Shown in pieces: positions 26,345 through 35,061 of a stretch of 64,000 bases of DNA (position 1 is its first letter; each line of letters starts with the position of its first letter). The stretch covers positions 1 through 64,000 of the forward strand of contig CAKRDK010000001.1 in assembly GCA_934309475.1 (NCBI GenBank), read 5' to 3'. The position numbers were made by a program, and so were the translations under genes. The DNA is from an uncultured Roseburia sp. GTDB lineage: Bacteria; Bacillota; Clostridia; Lachnospirales; Lachnospiraceae. The notes under the pieces are model-generated. The model did no database searches. It saw only the letters and a list, made by a program, of their open reading frames with translations, and had not been told where the DNA came from.

Positions 26345-27763
26345 ATGTCAGAAGTTGTGAAAAAACCATTAAAAATAACAGAAACTGTGCTGCGTGATGC
26401 GCACCAGTCCCTGATTGCAACAAGAATGACAACAGAACAGATGCTTCCAATCGTAGATAAGATGGATAAGGTTGGATATCATGCTGTTGAGTGTTGGGGT
26501 GGAGCTACATTCGATGCATCCCTTCGTTTCTTGAAAGAAGATCCATGGGATCGTCTTCGTAAATTGAGAGATGGATTTAAAAATACAAAATTACAGATGT
26601 TATTCCGTGGACAGAATATTCTCGGCTATCGTCCATATGCAGATGATGTCGTGGAGTATTTCGTACAGAAGTCAATTGCAAACGGTATTGACATCATTCG
26701 TATTTTTGACTGCTTAAACGATATCCGTAACCTGCAGACAGCAGTTACGGCATGTAATAAAGAAAAAGGACACGCACAGGTTGCACTGTCTTATACCTTA
26801 GGCGATGCCTATACGTTAGATTACTGGATGGATATGGCAAAAAGAGTGGAGGACATGGGCGCAGATTCCTTGTGTATCAAAGATATGGCGGGACTTTTGG
26901 TTCCGACGAAGGCAACCGAGCTGGTTCAGGCATTGAAATCATCTACTTCACTGCCAATTGAATTACACACACACTATACATCAGGTGTCGCTTCCATGAC
27001 ATATATGAAGGCCGTAGAAGCGGGCTGCGACATCATTGATACTGCAATGTCACCATTCTCCATGGGAACTTCCCAGCCGGCAACAGAGGTTATGGTAGAA
27101 GCGTTCAAGGGAACAGAATATGATACAGGTCTCGATCAGAATCTGCTTGCTGAAATTGCAGACTATTTCAGACCGATGCGTGAAGAGGCATTAGCAAGCG
27201 GCCTGATGAATCCAAAGGTATTAGGCGTTAATATCAACACCCTTCGTTACCAGGTTCCGGGCGGCATGCTTTCTAACCTGATTTCCCAGTTAAAAGAGCA
27301 GGGAAAAGAAGACAAATACGAAGAAGTGCTCGCAGAAGTACCAAGAGTGCGAAAAGACCTTGGGGAACCGCCTCTTGTAACACCATCTTCCCAGATTGTC
27401 GGTACACAGGCAGTGTTTAACGTATTGATGGGAGAGCGTTACAAGGTAGCAACGAAAGAGACAAAAGACATTCTTCTTGGAAAATACGGACAGACCGTAA
27501 AACCATTCAATCCGGAAGTAGTTGATAAAGTTCTTGGAGATGAGAAAAAGAACGCCATCACCTGTCGTCCGGCAGATTTATTAGAGCCGGAATTAGACAA
27601 GATTGAATCCGAGATGAAACAGTGGAAACAGCAGGACGAAGATGTATTATCCTATGCATTGTTCCCACAGGTGGCAACAGAATTTTTTAAATACCGTGAT
27701 GCACAACAGAAAAAAGTAGATGCGACCATCGCAGACACGAAGAATGGAGCTTATCCGGTATAA
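26345..27763 (+). CDS. oadA: Oxaloacetate decarboxylase alpha / pyruvate carboxylase 5S-type carboxyltransferase
   Basis: 472 residues: the carboxyltransferase and the conserved C-terminal domain, but no biotinyl domain (full-length OadA is ~590). DRE-TIM-like barrel with 'ITETVLRDAHQSLIATRM' (metal Asp), 'MLFRGQNILGYRPYADDV', 'SLCIKDMAGLL' (carboxylated Lys) and 'ELHTHYTSGVASMTYMKA' (metal HxH). It transfers CO2 between oxaloacetate/pyruvate and biotin. It must use the separate carrier encoded at 24760. Start ATG 26345 after AGAGGTAATC. Last gene of the operon, followed by a terminator. Confidence 0.92.
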   Translation: MSEVVKKPLKITETVLRDAHQSLIATRMTTEQMLPIVDKMDKVGYHAVECWGGATFDASLRFLKEDPWDRLRKLRDGFKNTKLQMLFRGQNILGYRPYADDVVEYFVQKSIANGIDIIRIFDCLNDIRNLQTAVTACNKEKGHAQVALSYTLGDAYTLDYWMDMAKRVEDMGADSLCIKDMAGLLVPTKATELVQALKSSTSLPIELHTHYTSGVASMTYMKAVEAGCDIIDTAMSPFSMGTSQPATEVMVEAFKGTEYDTGLDQNLLAEIADYFRPMREEALASGLMNPKVLGVNINTLRYQVPGGMLSNLISQLKEQGKEDKYEEVLAEVPRVRKDLGEPPLVTPSSQIVGTQAVFNVLMGERYKVATKETKDILLGKYGQTVKPFNPEVVDKVLGDEKKNAITCRPADLLEPELDKIESEMKQWKQQDEDVLSYALFPQVATEFFKYRDAQQKKVDATIADTKNGAYPV

Positions 27764-27779
27764 AAGAGAATATGACAGA

Positions 27780-27808
27780 AAAGGCTGCGCTTGCAGTCTT
27801 TTCTTTTT
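27780..27808 (+). terminator. Terminator of the decarboxylase operon
   Basis: AAAGGCTGC-GCTT-GCAGTCTTT stem (one G-U) followed by TTCTTTTT. Confidence 0.85.
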
Positions 27809-27828
27809 GTGTAAATAATTTTATGTAC

Positions 27829-27857
27829 TTTCCAAAATAAGGCGGATTTGTTATAAT
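27829..27857 (+). promoter_or_regulatory. Promoter of the RpiR-family gene
   Basis: TATAAT at 27852-27857 with a weaker TTTCCA at 27829-27834, 17-bp spacer. Confidence 0.6.
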
Positions 27858-27914
27858 AAAAAAGTTGACGGCGTTTCTTAAGAGCCGGAAGCAGAAGCAG
27901 GAGAAAAGTACGCA

Positions 27915-28847
27915 ATGAGCAATAAAAATGATTTGAGTAATCGAATTAATGAAGCTTACAGCAGAATGAGCAAGGGTCAGAAACTGCTTGCAACATACAT
28001 AACGGATAATTATGATAAGGCGGTATTTTTAACGGCGGCACGTTTAGGAGAGGTTGTGGGTGTGAGTGAATCCACGGTTGTCCGGTTTGCAACGACGCTT
28101 GGATACAAAGGATACCCAGAATTTCAGAACGCATTAGAAGAGCTTGTGCGCAATAAATTGAATTCCATTCAGCGAATGGAAGTAACGTACGGAAGAATCA
28201 GCCAGTCGAAGATTTTAGAATCTGTTTTGAAGTCAGATGCGGACAAGATTCAGACCACGTTAGAGAAGATTGACCAGAATGCATTTGAGGTGGCGGTGGA
28301 TATGATTTTGAATGCAAAGCATATCTATATCATCGGAATCAGAAGCTGCGCACCGTTGGCATCGTTTCTCGCCTTTTATTTTAATCTGATGTTTGAAAAT
28401 GTTCATCTGCTCTCGACGAGCAGTTCAAGCGAGATATTTGAACAGATGGTGCGAATTGGAAAAGAAGATGTGATTATCGGAATCAGTTTTCCACGTTATT
28501 CCATGCGGACACTAAAAGCGATGGAATTTGCCAATAACCGGAGCGCAAATGTTATCACATTAACCGACAGCGTTCATTCTCCGATGAATCTGTATTCGTC
28601 CTGCAACCTGATTGCGGACAGCGACATGGCATCGATTGTGGATTCCCTCGTGGCACCGCTCAGTGTAATCAATGCGCTGATTGTGGCACTCTGCATGAAA
28701 AAACAAAACGAAGTGGCAGGAACGCTTGAGATGCTAGAGGGCATCTGGGATGAATATCAGGTCTATGAAAATGATGAAATTAACTACATAGATGATTCTA
28801 TTAAAATGCGTTATGCGAAAATAGGAGACCAGGATTTTAATGAGTAA
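27915..28847 (+). CDS. RpiR-family transcriptional regulator (HTH + SIS)
   Basis: 310 residues. N-terminal HTH_6 domain (about 1-80: 'AARLGEVVGVSESTVVRFA', 'LGYKGYPEFQNALEEL') and a C-terminal SIS domain (about 120-260: 'IYIIGIRSCAPLASFLAFY', 'ISFPRYSMRTLKAMEFA') that in this family binds phosphosugars. The target genes are not evident: the neighbours are a flavoprotein, cmk and ispH rather than sugar genes. It overlaps the next gene by 8 bases, so those genes share a message. Confidence 0.9.
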   Translation: MSNKNDLSNRINEAYSRMSKGQKLLATYITDNYDKAVFLTAARLGEVVGVSESTVVRFATTLGYKGYPEFQNALEELVRNKLNSIQRMEVTYGRISQSKILESVLKSDADKIQTTLEKIDQNAFEVAVDMILNAKHIYIIGIRSCAPLASFLAFYFNLMFENVHLLSTSSSSEIFEQMVRIGKEDVIIGISFPRYSMRTLKAMEFANNRSANVITLTDSVHSPMNLYSSCNLIADSDMASIVDSLVAPLSVINALIVALCMKKQNEVAGTLEMLEGIWDEYQVYENDEINYIDDSIKMRYAKIGDQDFNE

Positions 28848-30081
28848 TATAATTGTAATCGGCGGAGGACCTGCCGGAATGTTTGCGGCGATTGCTGCGG
28901 CAGAAAACGGTCATAAAGTGACACTGTTAGAGAAGAATGAGAAGCTTGGGAAAAAGTTATACATCACCGGAAAAGGAAGATGCAATATCACAAATGCGAG
29001 CGATATGGAAGTTCTGTTTGCCAATGTGATGACGAATGCCAAGTTTTTGTATAGCGCATTTTATGCTTATGATAATCAGCGCGTGATAGATTTTTTTGAG
29101 GAGAATGGACTTGCAACAAAAGTGGAAAGAGGAAATCGTGTTTTCCCGGTGTCGGATCATTCATCTGACGTAATAGCCACGTTAGCAAAGGTATTGCGGC
29201 AAAAGGGCGTGGAAGTCTGCCTTCATACACAGGTAAAAGAGATTTTGACGGAAGCATGTGGGGAGGAGACAAAGGTATCCGGCGTTCTTCTTTCAAATGG
29301 CAAACGGATGTCTGCGGATGACGTCATTGTCGCAACCGGAGGTTTTTCTTATCAGACCACGGGGTCCACAGGCGACGGTTACCGCTTCGCCAAAGCGTTA
29401 GGACACGAGGTGACGGACATTTATCCGTCTCTTGTTCCGTTCGAGGCGAAAGAGGACTATGTAAAAGAGATGCAGGGGCTTTCCCTGCGCAATGTGCAGG
29501 TCAGAATTTATCAGAAGAAAAAACTGTTGTATGATGAGTTCGGAGAGATGCTGTTTACGCATTTTGGCGTGAGCGGACCTTTGATGTTAAGTGCGAGCGC
29601 ACTTTTAAAGCCGAAGCAGACAAGTCAGGAACTGCAGATGGAGATTGACTTAAAGCCGGCACTGACGGTAGAACAGTTAGACAAGCGTGTACTGCACGAT
29701 TTTGAAGAGGCGAAAAACAAACAGTTTAAGAATTCGATTGGTAAACTGTTCCCGGCTAAGATGATTCCGGCGATTTTAGAGTTGAGCGGAATCGACCCGG
29801 ATAAAAAGGTGAACGAGATTACGAAGGAAGAGAGAGCCGGATTTATCCGTTTGATTAAGGCATTTCCGGTGACACTTACCGGCCTTCGCAGTTTTAAGGA
29901 AGCGATTATCACAAAGGGCGGCATAAAGGTAAAAGAAGTGAATCCGTCTACCATGGAATCAAAATTAGTGAGACATCTTTATTTTTGCGGTGAGGTGTTA
30001 GACCTCGATGCGCTGACCGGCGGATACAACTTACAGATTGCCTGGTCTACGGGCTATCTTGCCGGAATGTGTGCAAAGTAG
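28840..30081 (+). CDS. HI0933/YhiN-family FAD-dependent oxidoreductase
   Basis: 413 residues. Predicted flavoprotein of unknown substrate. The N-terminal dinucleotide fold is clear ('IIVIGGGPAGMFAAIAAAE'), followed by the family motif 'GKKLYITGKGRCNITNA', 'FSYQTTGSTGDGYRFAK' and the C-terminal 'FCGEVLDLDALTGGYNLQ' FAD-binding end. Located in a run with cmk and ispH in Lachnospiraceae-like order. Overlaps the RpiR gene by 8 bases and is 54 bases before cmk. Confidence 0.9.
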   Translation: MSNIIVIGGGPAGMFAAIAAAENGHKVTLLEKNEKLGKKLYITGKGRCNITNASDMEVLFANVMTNAKFLYSAFYAYDNQRVIDFFEENGLATKVERGNRVFPVSDHSSDVIATLAKVLRQKGVEVCLHTQVKEILTEACGEETKVSGVLLSNGKRMSADDVIVATGGFSYQTTGSTGDGYRFAKALGHEVTDIYPSLVPFEAKEDYVKEMQGLSLRNVQVRIYQKKKLLYDEFGEMLFTHFGVSGPLMLSASALLKPKQTSQELQMEIDLKPALTVEQLDKRVLHDFEEAKNKQFKNSIGKLFPAKMIPAILELSGIDPDKKVNEITKEERAGFIRLIKAFPVTLTGLRSFKEAIITKGGIKVKEVNPSTMESKLVRHLYFCGEVLDLDALTGGYNLQIAWSTGYLAGMCAK

Positions 30082-30135
30082 CGGCAAAAAGTTTACAGAT
30101 AAAATCAGGATAAAAAGTCAGAAAGGATTTATACT

Positions 30136-30813
30136 ATGAGTGAAAAGAAAACAATGAATATCGCAATTGACGGACCGGCAGGTGCTGGAAAAAGCACAAT
30201 TGCAAAGAAACTTGCAAAACAGTTAGGCTACATTTATGTCGATACAGGAGCAATGTACCGTGCGATGGCTTATTATTTTTTACAGAACGGAATTGATGCT
30301 TCTGATGAAGAGAAAATCAAGGCTGCCTGCCCGGATGTCGATGTTACCATCGTTTATGAGGGAAATGAACAGCAGGTTATCTTAAACGGGGAAAATGTAA
30401 ATGGATTTATCCGCCGGGAAGAAGTCGGCAAAATGGCATCTGCCACCAGCGTTTATCCAGTTGTGCGTACGAAATTAGTTGAGTTGCAGAGACAGCTTGC
30501 AGAGAAAGCGGATGTCATTATGGACGGAAGAGACATCGGAACCTGCGTGCTCCCGGATGCCCAGGTGAAGATTTACCTGACGGCAAGTTCTGCAACACGT
30601 GCCAAGAGAAGATACGATGAGCTGACAGAAAAAGGTGTGGCATGCAATTTTGACGAAATCGAAAAAGACATTATCGACCGTGATTACCGCGATATGCACC
30701 GCGAGACATCTCCGTTAAAACAGGCGGACGACGCTGTGTTAGTGGACAGTTCGGAGTTAAACATTGATGAGGTTGTGGATGCAATCTTAAAAATCTGTCA
30801 GGAAAGGAAATAA
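30136..30813 (+). CDS. cmk: Cytidylate kinase
   Basis: 225 residues. Phosphorylates CMP and dCMP. P-loop 'IDGPAGAGKSTIAKKLAKQL', substrate segment 'YVDTGAMYRAMAYYFLQ', 'VIMDGRDIGTCVLPDA' and the lid 'RAKRRYDELTEKG' with 'RDYRDMHRETSPLKQADD'. Full length. The gene lies 21 bases before ispH-rpsA; cmk beside ispH/rpsA is a common order in Clostridia. Confidence 0.97.
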   Translation: MSEKKTMNIAIDGPAGAGKSTIAKKLAKQLGYIYVDTGAMYRAMAYYFLQNGIDASDEEKIKAACPDVDVTIVYEGNEQQVILNGENVNGFIRREEVGKMASATSVYPVVRTKLVELQRQLAEKADVIMDGRDIGTCVLPDAQVKIYLTASSATRAKRRYDELTEKGVACNFDEIEKDIIDRDYRDMHRETSPLKQADDAVLVDSSELNIDEVVDAILKICQERK

Positions 30814-30834
30814 ACGTAAGGGCGGAGTAAGAGA

Positions 30835-32757
30835 ATGAAAACAACACTTGCAAAGAGCGCCGGGTTCTGTTTTGGAGTAAAACGCGCGGTTGATACGGTG
30901 TATGAACAGATACAGAATGCGAAAAAGCCCATCTGCACCTACGGTCCTATCATTCATAATGAAGAAGTGGTGAAGGATTTAGAGAAAAAGGGAGTTCGTG
31001 TAATTGAGAGTCCGGACGAGTTAGACGGCCTGGAGAAAGGAACGGTTATCATCCGTTCCCATGGCGTTGCGAAAGAGATTTACGAGCAGATACGTGGAAA
31101 GGGATTTGAAATTGTAGATGCGACCTGTCCGTTTGTGTTAAAGATTCATCGTCTTGTGGAAGAACACAGCGCAAAGGGTTATCACATCGTAATTATTGGA
31201 AATGAAAGCCATCCGGAAGTGGAAGGCATCAGAGGATGGGCTTTGAATGATGATATCACGGTTATTTCGAACCATGAAGAAGCAGAGAAATTTTCCTTAA
31301 ATAGTGAGAAAAAAGTATGCATTGTATCACAAACGACATTTAATTACAAGAAATTTCAAGAATTAGTTGAAATTATGATTAAAAAAGGTTATGATATAAT
31401 TGTTTTAAATACAATCTGCAATGCGACGGAGGAACGCCAGACAGAGGCAAGGCAAATTGCGAAGGGCGCAGAAGCCATGATAGTCATTGGCGGGAAGACA
31501 AGTTCTAATACGCAGAAGCTATTTGAAATATGTAAAAATGAATGTGAAAATACTTACTATATACAAACTGTAGACGACTTAGATTTAAAACGACTTGAGT
31601 CCGTGAATAACGTAGGTATTACCGCAGGGGCTTCTACCCCAAACAATATTATTGAGGAGGTTCAAAAAAGAATGTCAGAATTAAGTTTTGAACAAATGCT
31701 GGAGGAATCATTAAAAACAATAAGAAATGGAGAGGTAGTGGAAGGAACCGTTATTGACGTTAAACCAGACGAGATCGTTTTAAATATCGGATACAAATCT
31801 GATGGTATCATTACACGTAACGAGTACACAAACGAATCAAACGTTGATCTTACGACAGTTGTTTCTGTAGGTGACACTATGGAAGCAAAAGTCCTGAAAG
31901 TAAATGACGGCGAAGGACAGGTTCTGCTTACTTACAAACGTCTTGCTGCAGAAAAAGGAAGTAAGAGATTAGAAGAAGCTTTCGAGAACAAAGAAGTTTT
32001 AACTGCAAAAGTTGCTCAGGTTTTAGATGGCGGATTATGTGTAATCGTTGACGAGACAAGAGTATTTATCCCTGCAAGTCTTGTATCAGACACATATGAG
32101 AAAGATTTAACAAAATATAAAGATCAGGAAATCGAATTCGTAATCAGCGAGTTCAATCCAAGACGTAGAAGAATCATCGGTGACAGAAAACAGTTATTAC
32201 TTGAGAAGAGAGCAGAGATGCAGAAAGAATTATTCGCTAAGATTAAAGTTGGCGATGTTGTAGAAGGAACTGTTAAAAACGTAACAGACTTCGGTGCATT
32301 CATCGACTTAGGTGGAGCTGACGGATTACTTCACATTTCCGAGATGTCTTGGGGACGTGTTGAGAATCCTAAGAAAGTATTCAAAGTTGGCGATGTTGTG
32401 AAAGTATTCATCAAAGACATCAACGAGACAAAGATTGCACTCAGCATGAAATTCCCAGAGGACAACCCATGGAATGGTGCTGCAGAGAAATACGCAGTTG
32501 GCAATGTTGTAACAGGTAAAGTTGCAAGAATGACAGATTTCGGTGCATTCGTTGAACTTGCTACAGGCGTAGACGCATTACTTCATGTATCACAGATTTC
32601 AAAAGAGCACGTAGAGAAGCCATCCGACGTATTAAAAGTTGGACAGGAAATCGAAGCAAAAGTTGTTGATTTCAATGAAGAAGAGAAGAAAATCAGCCTT
32701 TCTATGAAAGCTTTACTTGCTCCAGAAGAAGATGCTGAAGAGAGCACAGAAGAATAA
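30835..32757 (+). CDS. ispH: IspH (HMBPP reductase) fused to four ribosomal S1 domains
   Basis: 640 residues. Residues 1-279 are IspH, the [4Fe-4S] enzyme making IPP and DMAPP from HMBPP at the end of the MEP pathway; cluster cysteines C12 (AGFCFGV), C98 (DATCPF) and C195 (NTICNATEE) are present and it ends with 'GITAGASTPNNIIEEV'. From Met280 there are four S1 RNA-binding domains (about 297-365, 385-455, 472-545, 557-628), the best being 'VVEGTVKNVTDFGAFIDLGG' and 'KVARMTDFGAFVELATGVDA'. This fusion is known in Clostridia. The junction Met280 is preceded by its own Shine-Dalgarno, so a free S1 protein may also be made. Terminator follows. Confidence 0.95.
   Translation: MKTTLAKSAGFCFGVKRAVDTVYEQIQNAKKPICTYGPIIHNEEVVKDLEKKGVRVIESPDELDGLEKGTVIIRSHGVAKEIYEQIRGKGFEIVDATCPFVLKIHRLVEEHSAKGYHIVIIGNESHPEVEGIRGWALNDDITVISNHEEAEKFSLNSEKKVCIVSQTTFNYKKFQELVEIMIKKGYDIIVLNTICNATEERQTEARQIAKGAEAMIVIGGKTSSNTQKLFEICKNECENTYYIQTVDDLDLKRLESVNNVGITAGASTPNNIIEEVQKRMSELSFEQMLEESLKTIRNGEVVEGTVIDVKPDEIVLNIGYKSDGIITRNEYTNESNVDLTTVVSVGDTMEAKVLKVNDGEGQVLLTYKRLAAEKGSKRLEEAFENKEVLTAKVAQVLDGGLCVIVDETRVFIPASLVSDTYEKDLTKYKDQEIEFVISEFNPRRRRIIGDRKQLLLEKRAEMQKELFAKIKVGDVVEGTVKNVTDFGAFIDLGGADGLLHISEMSWGRVENPKKVFKVGDVVKVFIKDINETKIALSMKFPEDNPWNGAAEKYAVGNVVTGKVARMTDFGAFVELATGVDALLHVSQISKEHVEKPSDVLKVGQEIEAKVVDFNEEEKKISLSMKALLAPEEDAEESTEE
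31654..31674 (+). promoter_or_regulatory. Internal ribosome site and ATG at the IspH/S1 junction
   Basis: GAGGAGG at 31654-31660, an 11-base spacer, then in-frame ATG at 31672 encoding MSELSFEQML, the natural-looking start of an S1 protein. The spacing is a little long. Confidence 0.6.
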
Positions 32758-32795
32758 GAGACATTAATTTCAGCTTGTCTAGCTTGGAATTTGGT

Positions 32796-32832
32796 AAATA
32801 GACTTGCACAGATGTGTGAGTCTATTTTCTTA
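32796..32832 (+). terminator. Terminator of ispH-rpsA
   Basis: AAATAGACTTGCACA (32796-32810) pairs with TGTGAGTCTATTT (32815-32827) around GATG, followed by TTCTT. Confidence 0.9.
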
Positions 32833-32926
32833 AGTTCTGCTTTGTGTCAGGACGATGTGGGCAGGAATACAGGGGATAAGGGAGAAAGGCTCGGTTCTTA
32901 TCAAAAATGAAAGTGGGGAATCAGGC

Positions 32927-33703
32927 ATGCTTGATAATTACGAAAAATTTAAAAAAGATGTTTTGGCTTTAACGAAAATTGATTTGAATTGTTACAAAGA
33001 GAAACAGATGCGCCGTAGAATTGATACGCTGATTACGAAGAACAGTATCACGACCTATGACGACTATCTTGCACTGATTAAACGTGATAAAGACAAATTT
33101 GAGCAGTTTGTCAACTTTTTGACAATCAATGTTTCAGAATTTTATCGTAATCCTGAACAGTGGAAGATTTTAGATCAGGAGATTTTTCCAAAATTGATTG
33201 AGAAATTTGGCAAGAGATTGAAAATCTGGAGTGCCGCATGTTCTACGGGAGATGAACCTTATTCACTAGTTATGGCATTGTCACGATTTGTGCCGTTATC
33301 GAATATCAAGATAATTGCGACAGACATTGATAAGCAGGTTCTCGATACAGCACGTATGGGAATTTACAATGAGAAAAGCATTGCTTCCGTGCCGGATGAT
33401 TTGAAGAAGAAATACTTCACGAAAATTGGCAATTCTTATCAGATTTCAGATGAGATTAAGCGCTGTGTGGAATTTAAAGAACACAATCTGTTGAAAGATC
33501 CTTATCCGAATAACTGTAATCTTATCGTATGCCGTAACGTAGTCATCTACTTTACAGAAGAAGCAAAAGATGAGATTTACAAGAACTTTAACAGTGCGCT
33601 TGCAAAGGGTGGAGTGCTGTTTATCGGAAGTACCGAACAGATTATGAACTATAAAGATTTAGGTTATTCGAGAAGCAAGTCCTTCTTTTTTGAAAAAGAA
33701 TAG
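32927..33703 (+). CDS. cheR: Chemotaxis methyltransferase CheR
   Basis: 258 residues. Transfers methyl groups from SAM to glutamates of chemoreceptors. N-terminal helical domain ('IDLNCYKEKQMRRRIDTLI'), then the SAM domain with 'NVSEFYRNPEQWKIL', 'IWSAACSTGDEPYSLVMAL', 'IIATDIDKQVLDTAR' and 'NLIVCRNVVIYF', ending 'LFIGSTEQI'. The frame opens at 32855; ATG 32927 is preferred because family members begin with a residue pattern near MLDNYEKFKKDV and GGGGAATC is just upstream. Lone chemotaxis gene; its likely receptor partner lies at 35062. Confidence 0.93.
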   Translation: MLDNYEKFKKDVLALTKIDLNCYKEKQMRRRIDTLITKNSITTYDDYLALIKRDKDKFEQFVNFLTINVSEFYRNPEQWKILDQEIFPKLIEKFGKRLKIWSAACSTGDEPYSLVMALSRFVPLSNIKIIATDIDKQVLDTARMGIYNEKSIASVPDDLKKKYFTKIGNSYQISDEIKRCVEFKEHNLLKDPYPNNCNLIVCRNVVIYFTEEAKDEIYKNFNSALAKGGVLFIGSTEQIMNYKDLGYSRSKSFFFEKE

Positions 33704-33712
33704 GATTAGAAA

Positions 33713-33745
33713 AAAAAGAACATCCATAAGATGTTCTTTTTTTTG
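33713..33745. terminator. Bidirectional terminator between cheR and tyrA
   Basis: AAAAAGAACATC / GATGTTCTTTTT (33713-33741) with loop CATAA, A-run before and T-run after, so it can serve both converging genes. Confidence 0.92.
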
Positions 33746-33771
33746 CGTTCTGGAAAACCAACTTTGAAAAA

Positions 33772-34869
33772 TTAACGTTTATAAATCGTGTAATGATGTC
33801 TGCTCAACAGCTGAATGGCGGCATCTAAGGATTCCTGGTCGTAGAGCTCGAGCCGTAGGACGCCTTCTTCAAATTCTCTGTTATGTATAATGCCAATATT
33901 TTTAATACTCAGGTGATGGCTTGCTAAAATGGTTGCTACGGTTGCAATTCCACCGGCTTCATCTAATAAGTCCAGATACAATTCATAGACCATTTTAATT
34001 GCGCCGGGAGCGGCGATGGTGATGGAATCGCGGTAATCTTTTGCTGACTGGAAATAAGAGCGCATTTCGCTGCTGTCGGCGTGCTCAATACTCTTGCGGA
34101 TTCCCGACAATTCTGCCTGGTAGGAATCAAGCAGGTGAAGCACCTCGTCGCGGTTCGACAGACAGATATTTTCCCACATGACCGGTGAGGAGGAGGCAAT
34201 TCTTGTTAAATCTTTAAAACCTCCTGCGGCAATCGTTTTCATCGTCTCATTCGAATCATCGAGCTTTTGCACCAGATTCACAAGGCTGTACGCAATGATA
34301 TGCGGAAGATGGCTGATAGCAGCGGTTGCATAGTCATGCTGCTTGTAATCAAGAATCAGCGGAATGGAACCGAGTGAACGCACCAGAGCTTCAAATTCCG
34401 CAAGCGTGTCCGGTACTGTTTTGGCAGTAGGTGTGATAATGTAGTAAGCGTTTTCTAACAGAAATTCGCTGGCACTGTCAATTCCCGTTTTCTCGGAGCC
34501 TGTCATCGGATGTCCGCCAATAAAATTTTCCTCCATATCAAGTGAGATGACTTCGCGGTGAATGTCGGATTTGACACTGCCGACATCGGTGATGATACAG
34601 GAAGGCTTGATGTTTCCCTTTAACATTTTCAGATATTCCATGTTTTTTTGGACAGGACAGCACAGAAAAATGTAATCACAGTCCGCAAAGTCTGCTACAG
34701 AAAGAAGCTGTGCATTTGAAATCAGATGCTGCGAAAATGCAGCTTGTATGGTTTCAATATGGCCGGCTGTTGCGATTAATTCCACATCCGGGTGTAACGA
34801 TTTGATTTTTTTTGCAATGGAACCACCGATTAATCCAAGACCGATGAATCCGATTTTATTCAATGACAT
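33772..34869 (-). CDS. tyrA: Prephenate dehydrogenase with ACT domain
   Basis: 365 residues, reverse strand. Oxidatively decarboxylates prephenate to 4-hydroxyphenylpyruvate for tyrosine. NAD(P) fold 'KIGFIGLGLIGGSIAKK', then 'DVGSVKSDIHREV', 'FIGGHPMTGSEKTG' and 'AISHLPHIIAYSLV' typical of the family, and a C-terminal ACT domain ('GGIATVATILASHHLSIKN') for feedback, probably by tyrosine. The frame extends to 34917, but GGAGG before the ATG at 34869 fixes the start. Single gene with its own promoter, facing cheR. Confidence 0.94.
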   Translation of the reverse strand: MSLNKIGFIGLGLIGGSIAKKIKSLHPDVELIATAGHIETIQAAFSQHLISNAQLLSVADFADCDYIFLCCPVQKNMEYLKMLKGNIKPSCIITDVGSVKSDIHREVISLDMEENFIGGHPMTGSEKTGIDSASEFLLENAYYIITPTAKTVPDTLAEFEALVRSLGSIPLILDYKQHDYATAAISHLPHIIAYSLVNLVQKLDDSNETMKTIAAGGFKDLTRIASSSPVMWENICLSNRDEVLHLLDSYQAELSGIRKSIEHADSSEMRSYFQSAKDYRDSITIAAPGAIKMVYELYLDLLDEAGGIATVATILASHHLSIKNIGIIHNREFEEGVLRLELYDQESLDAAIQLLSRHHYTIYKR

Positions 34870-34900
34870 AATCGTCCTCCAAAGTTCGTATATAGATTCT

Positions 34901-34928
34901 ATTTTACTACATTTCAAAAGATAGTCAA
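34901..34928 (-). promoter_or_regulatory. Promoter of tyrA
   Basis: On the reverse strand TTGACT (34928-34923) and TAAAAT (34906-34901) with a 16-bp spacer. Confidence 0.65.
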
Positions 34929-34999
34929 CACTTTAAAGCGTGAAAGTTGAAAGAAAATGGATAAATTGGGTTGTTTTCGGGGAAACTGGACACGTCATA

Positions 35000-35027
35000 T
35001 TGACGAAAAAATAGAAAAATCTATAAT
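35000..35027 (+). promoter_or_regulatory. Promoter of the chemoreceptor gene
   Basis: TTGACG at 35000-35005 and TATAAT at 35022-35027 with a 16-bp spacer; a sigma-A type site rather than a flagellar sigma site. Confidence 0.75.
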
Positions 35028-35061
35028 AAAAATAGTAGGTTGTCACAAAGGAGGATTGTTT

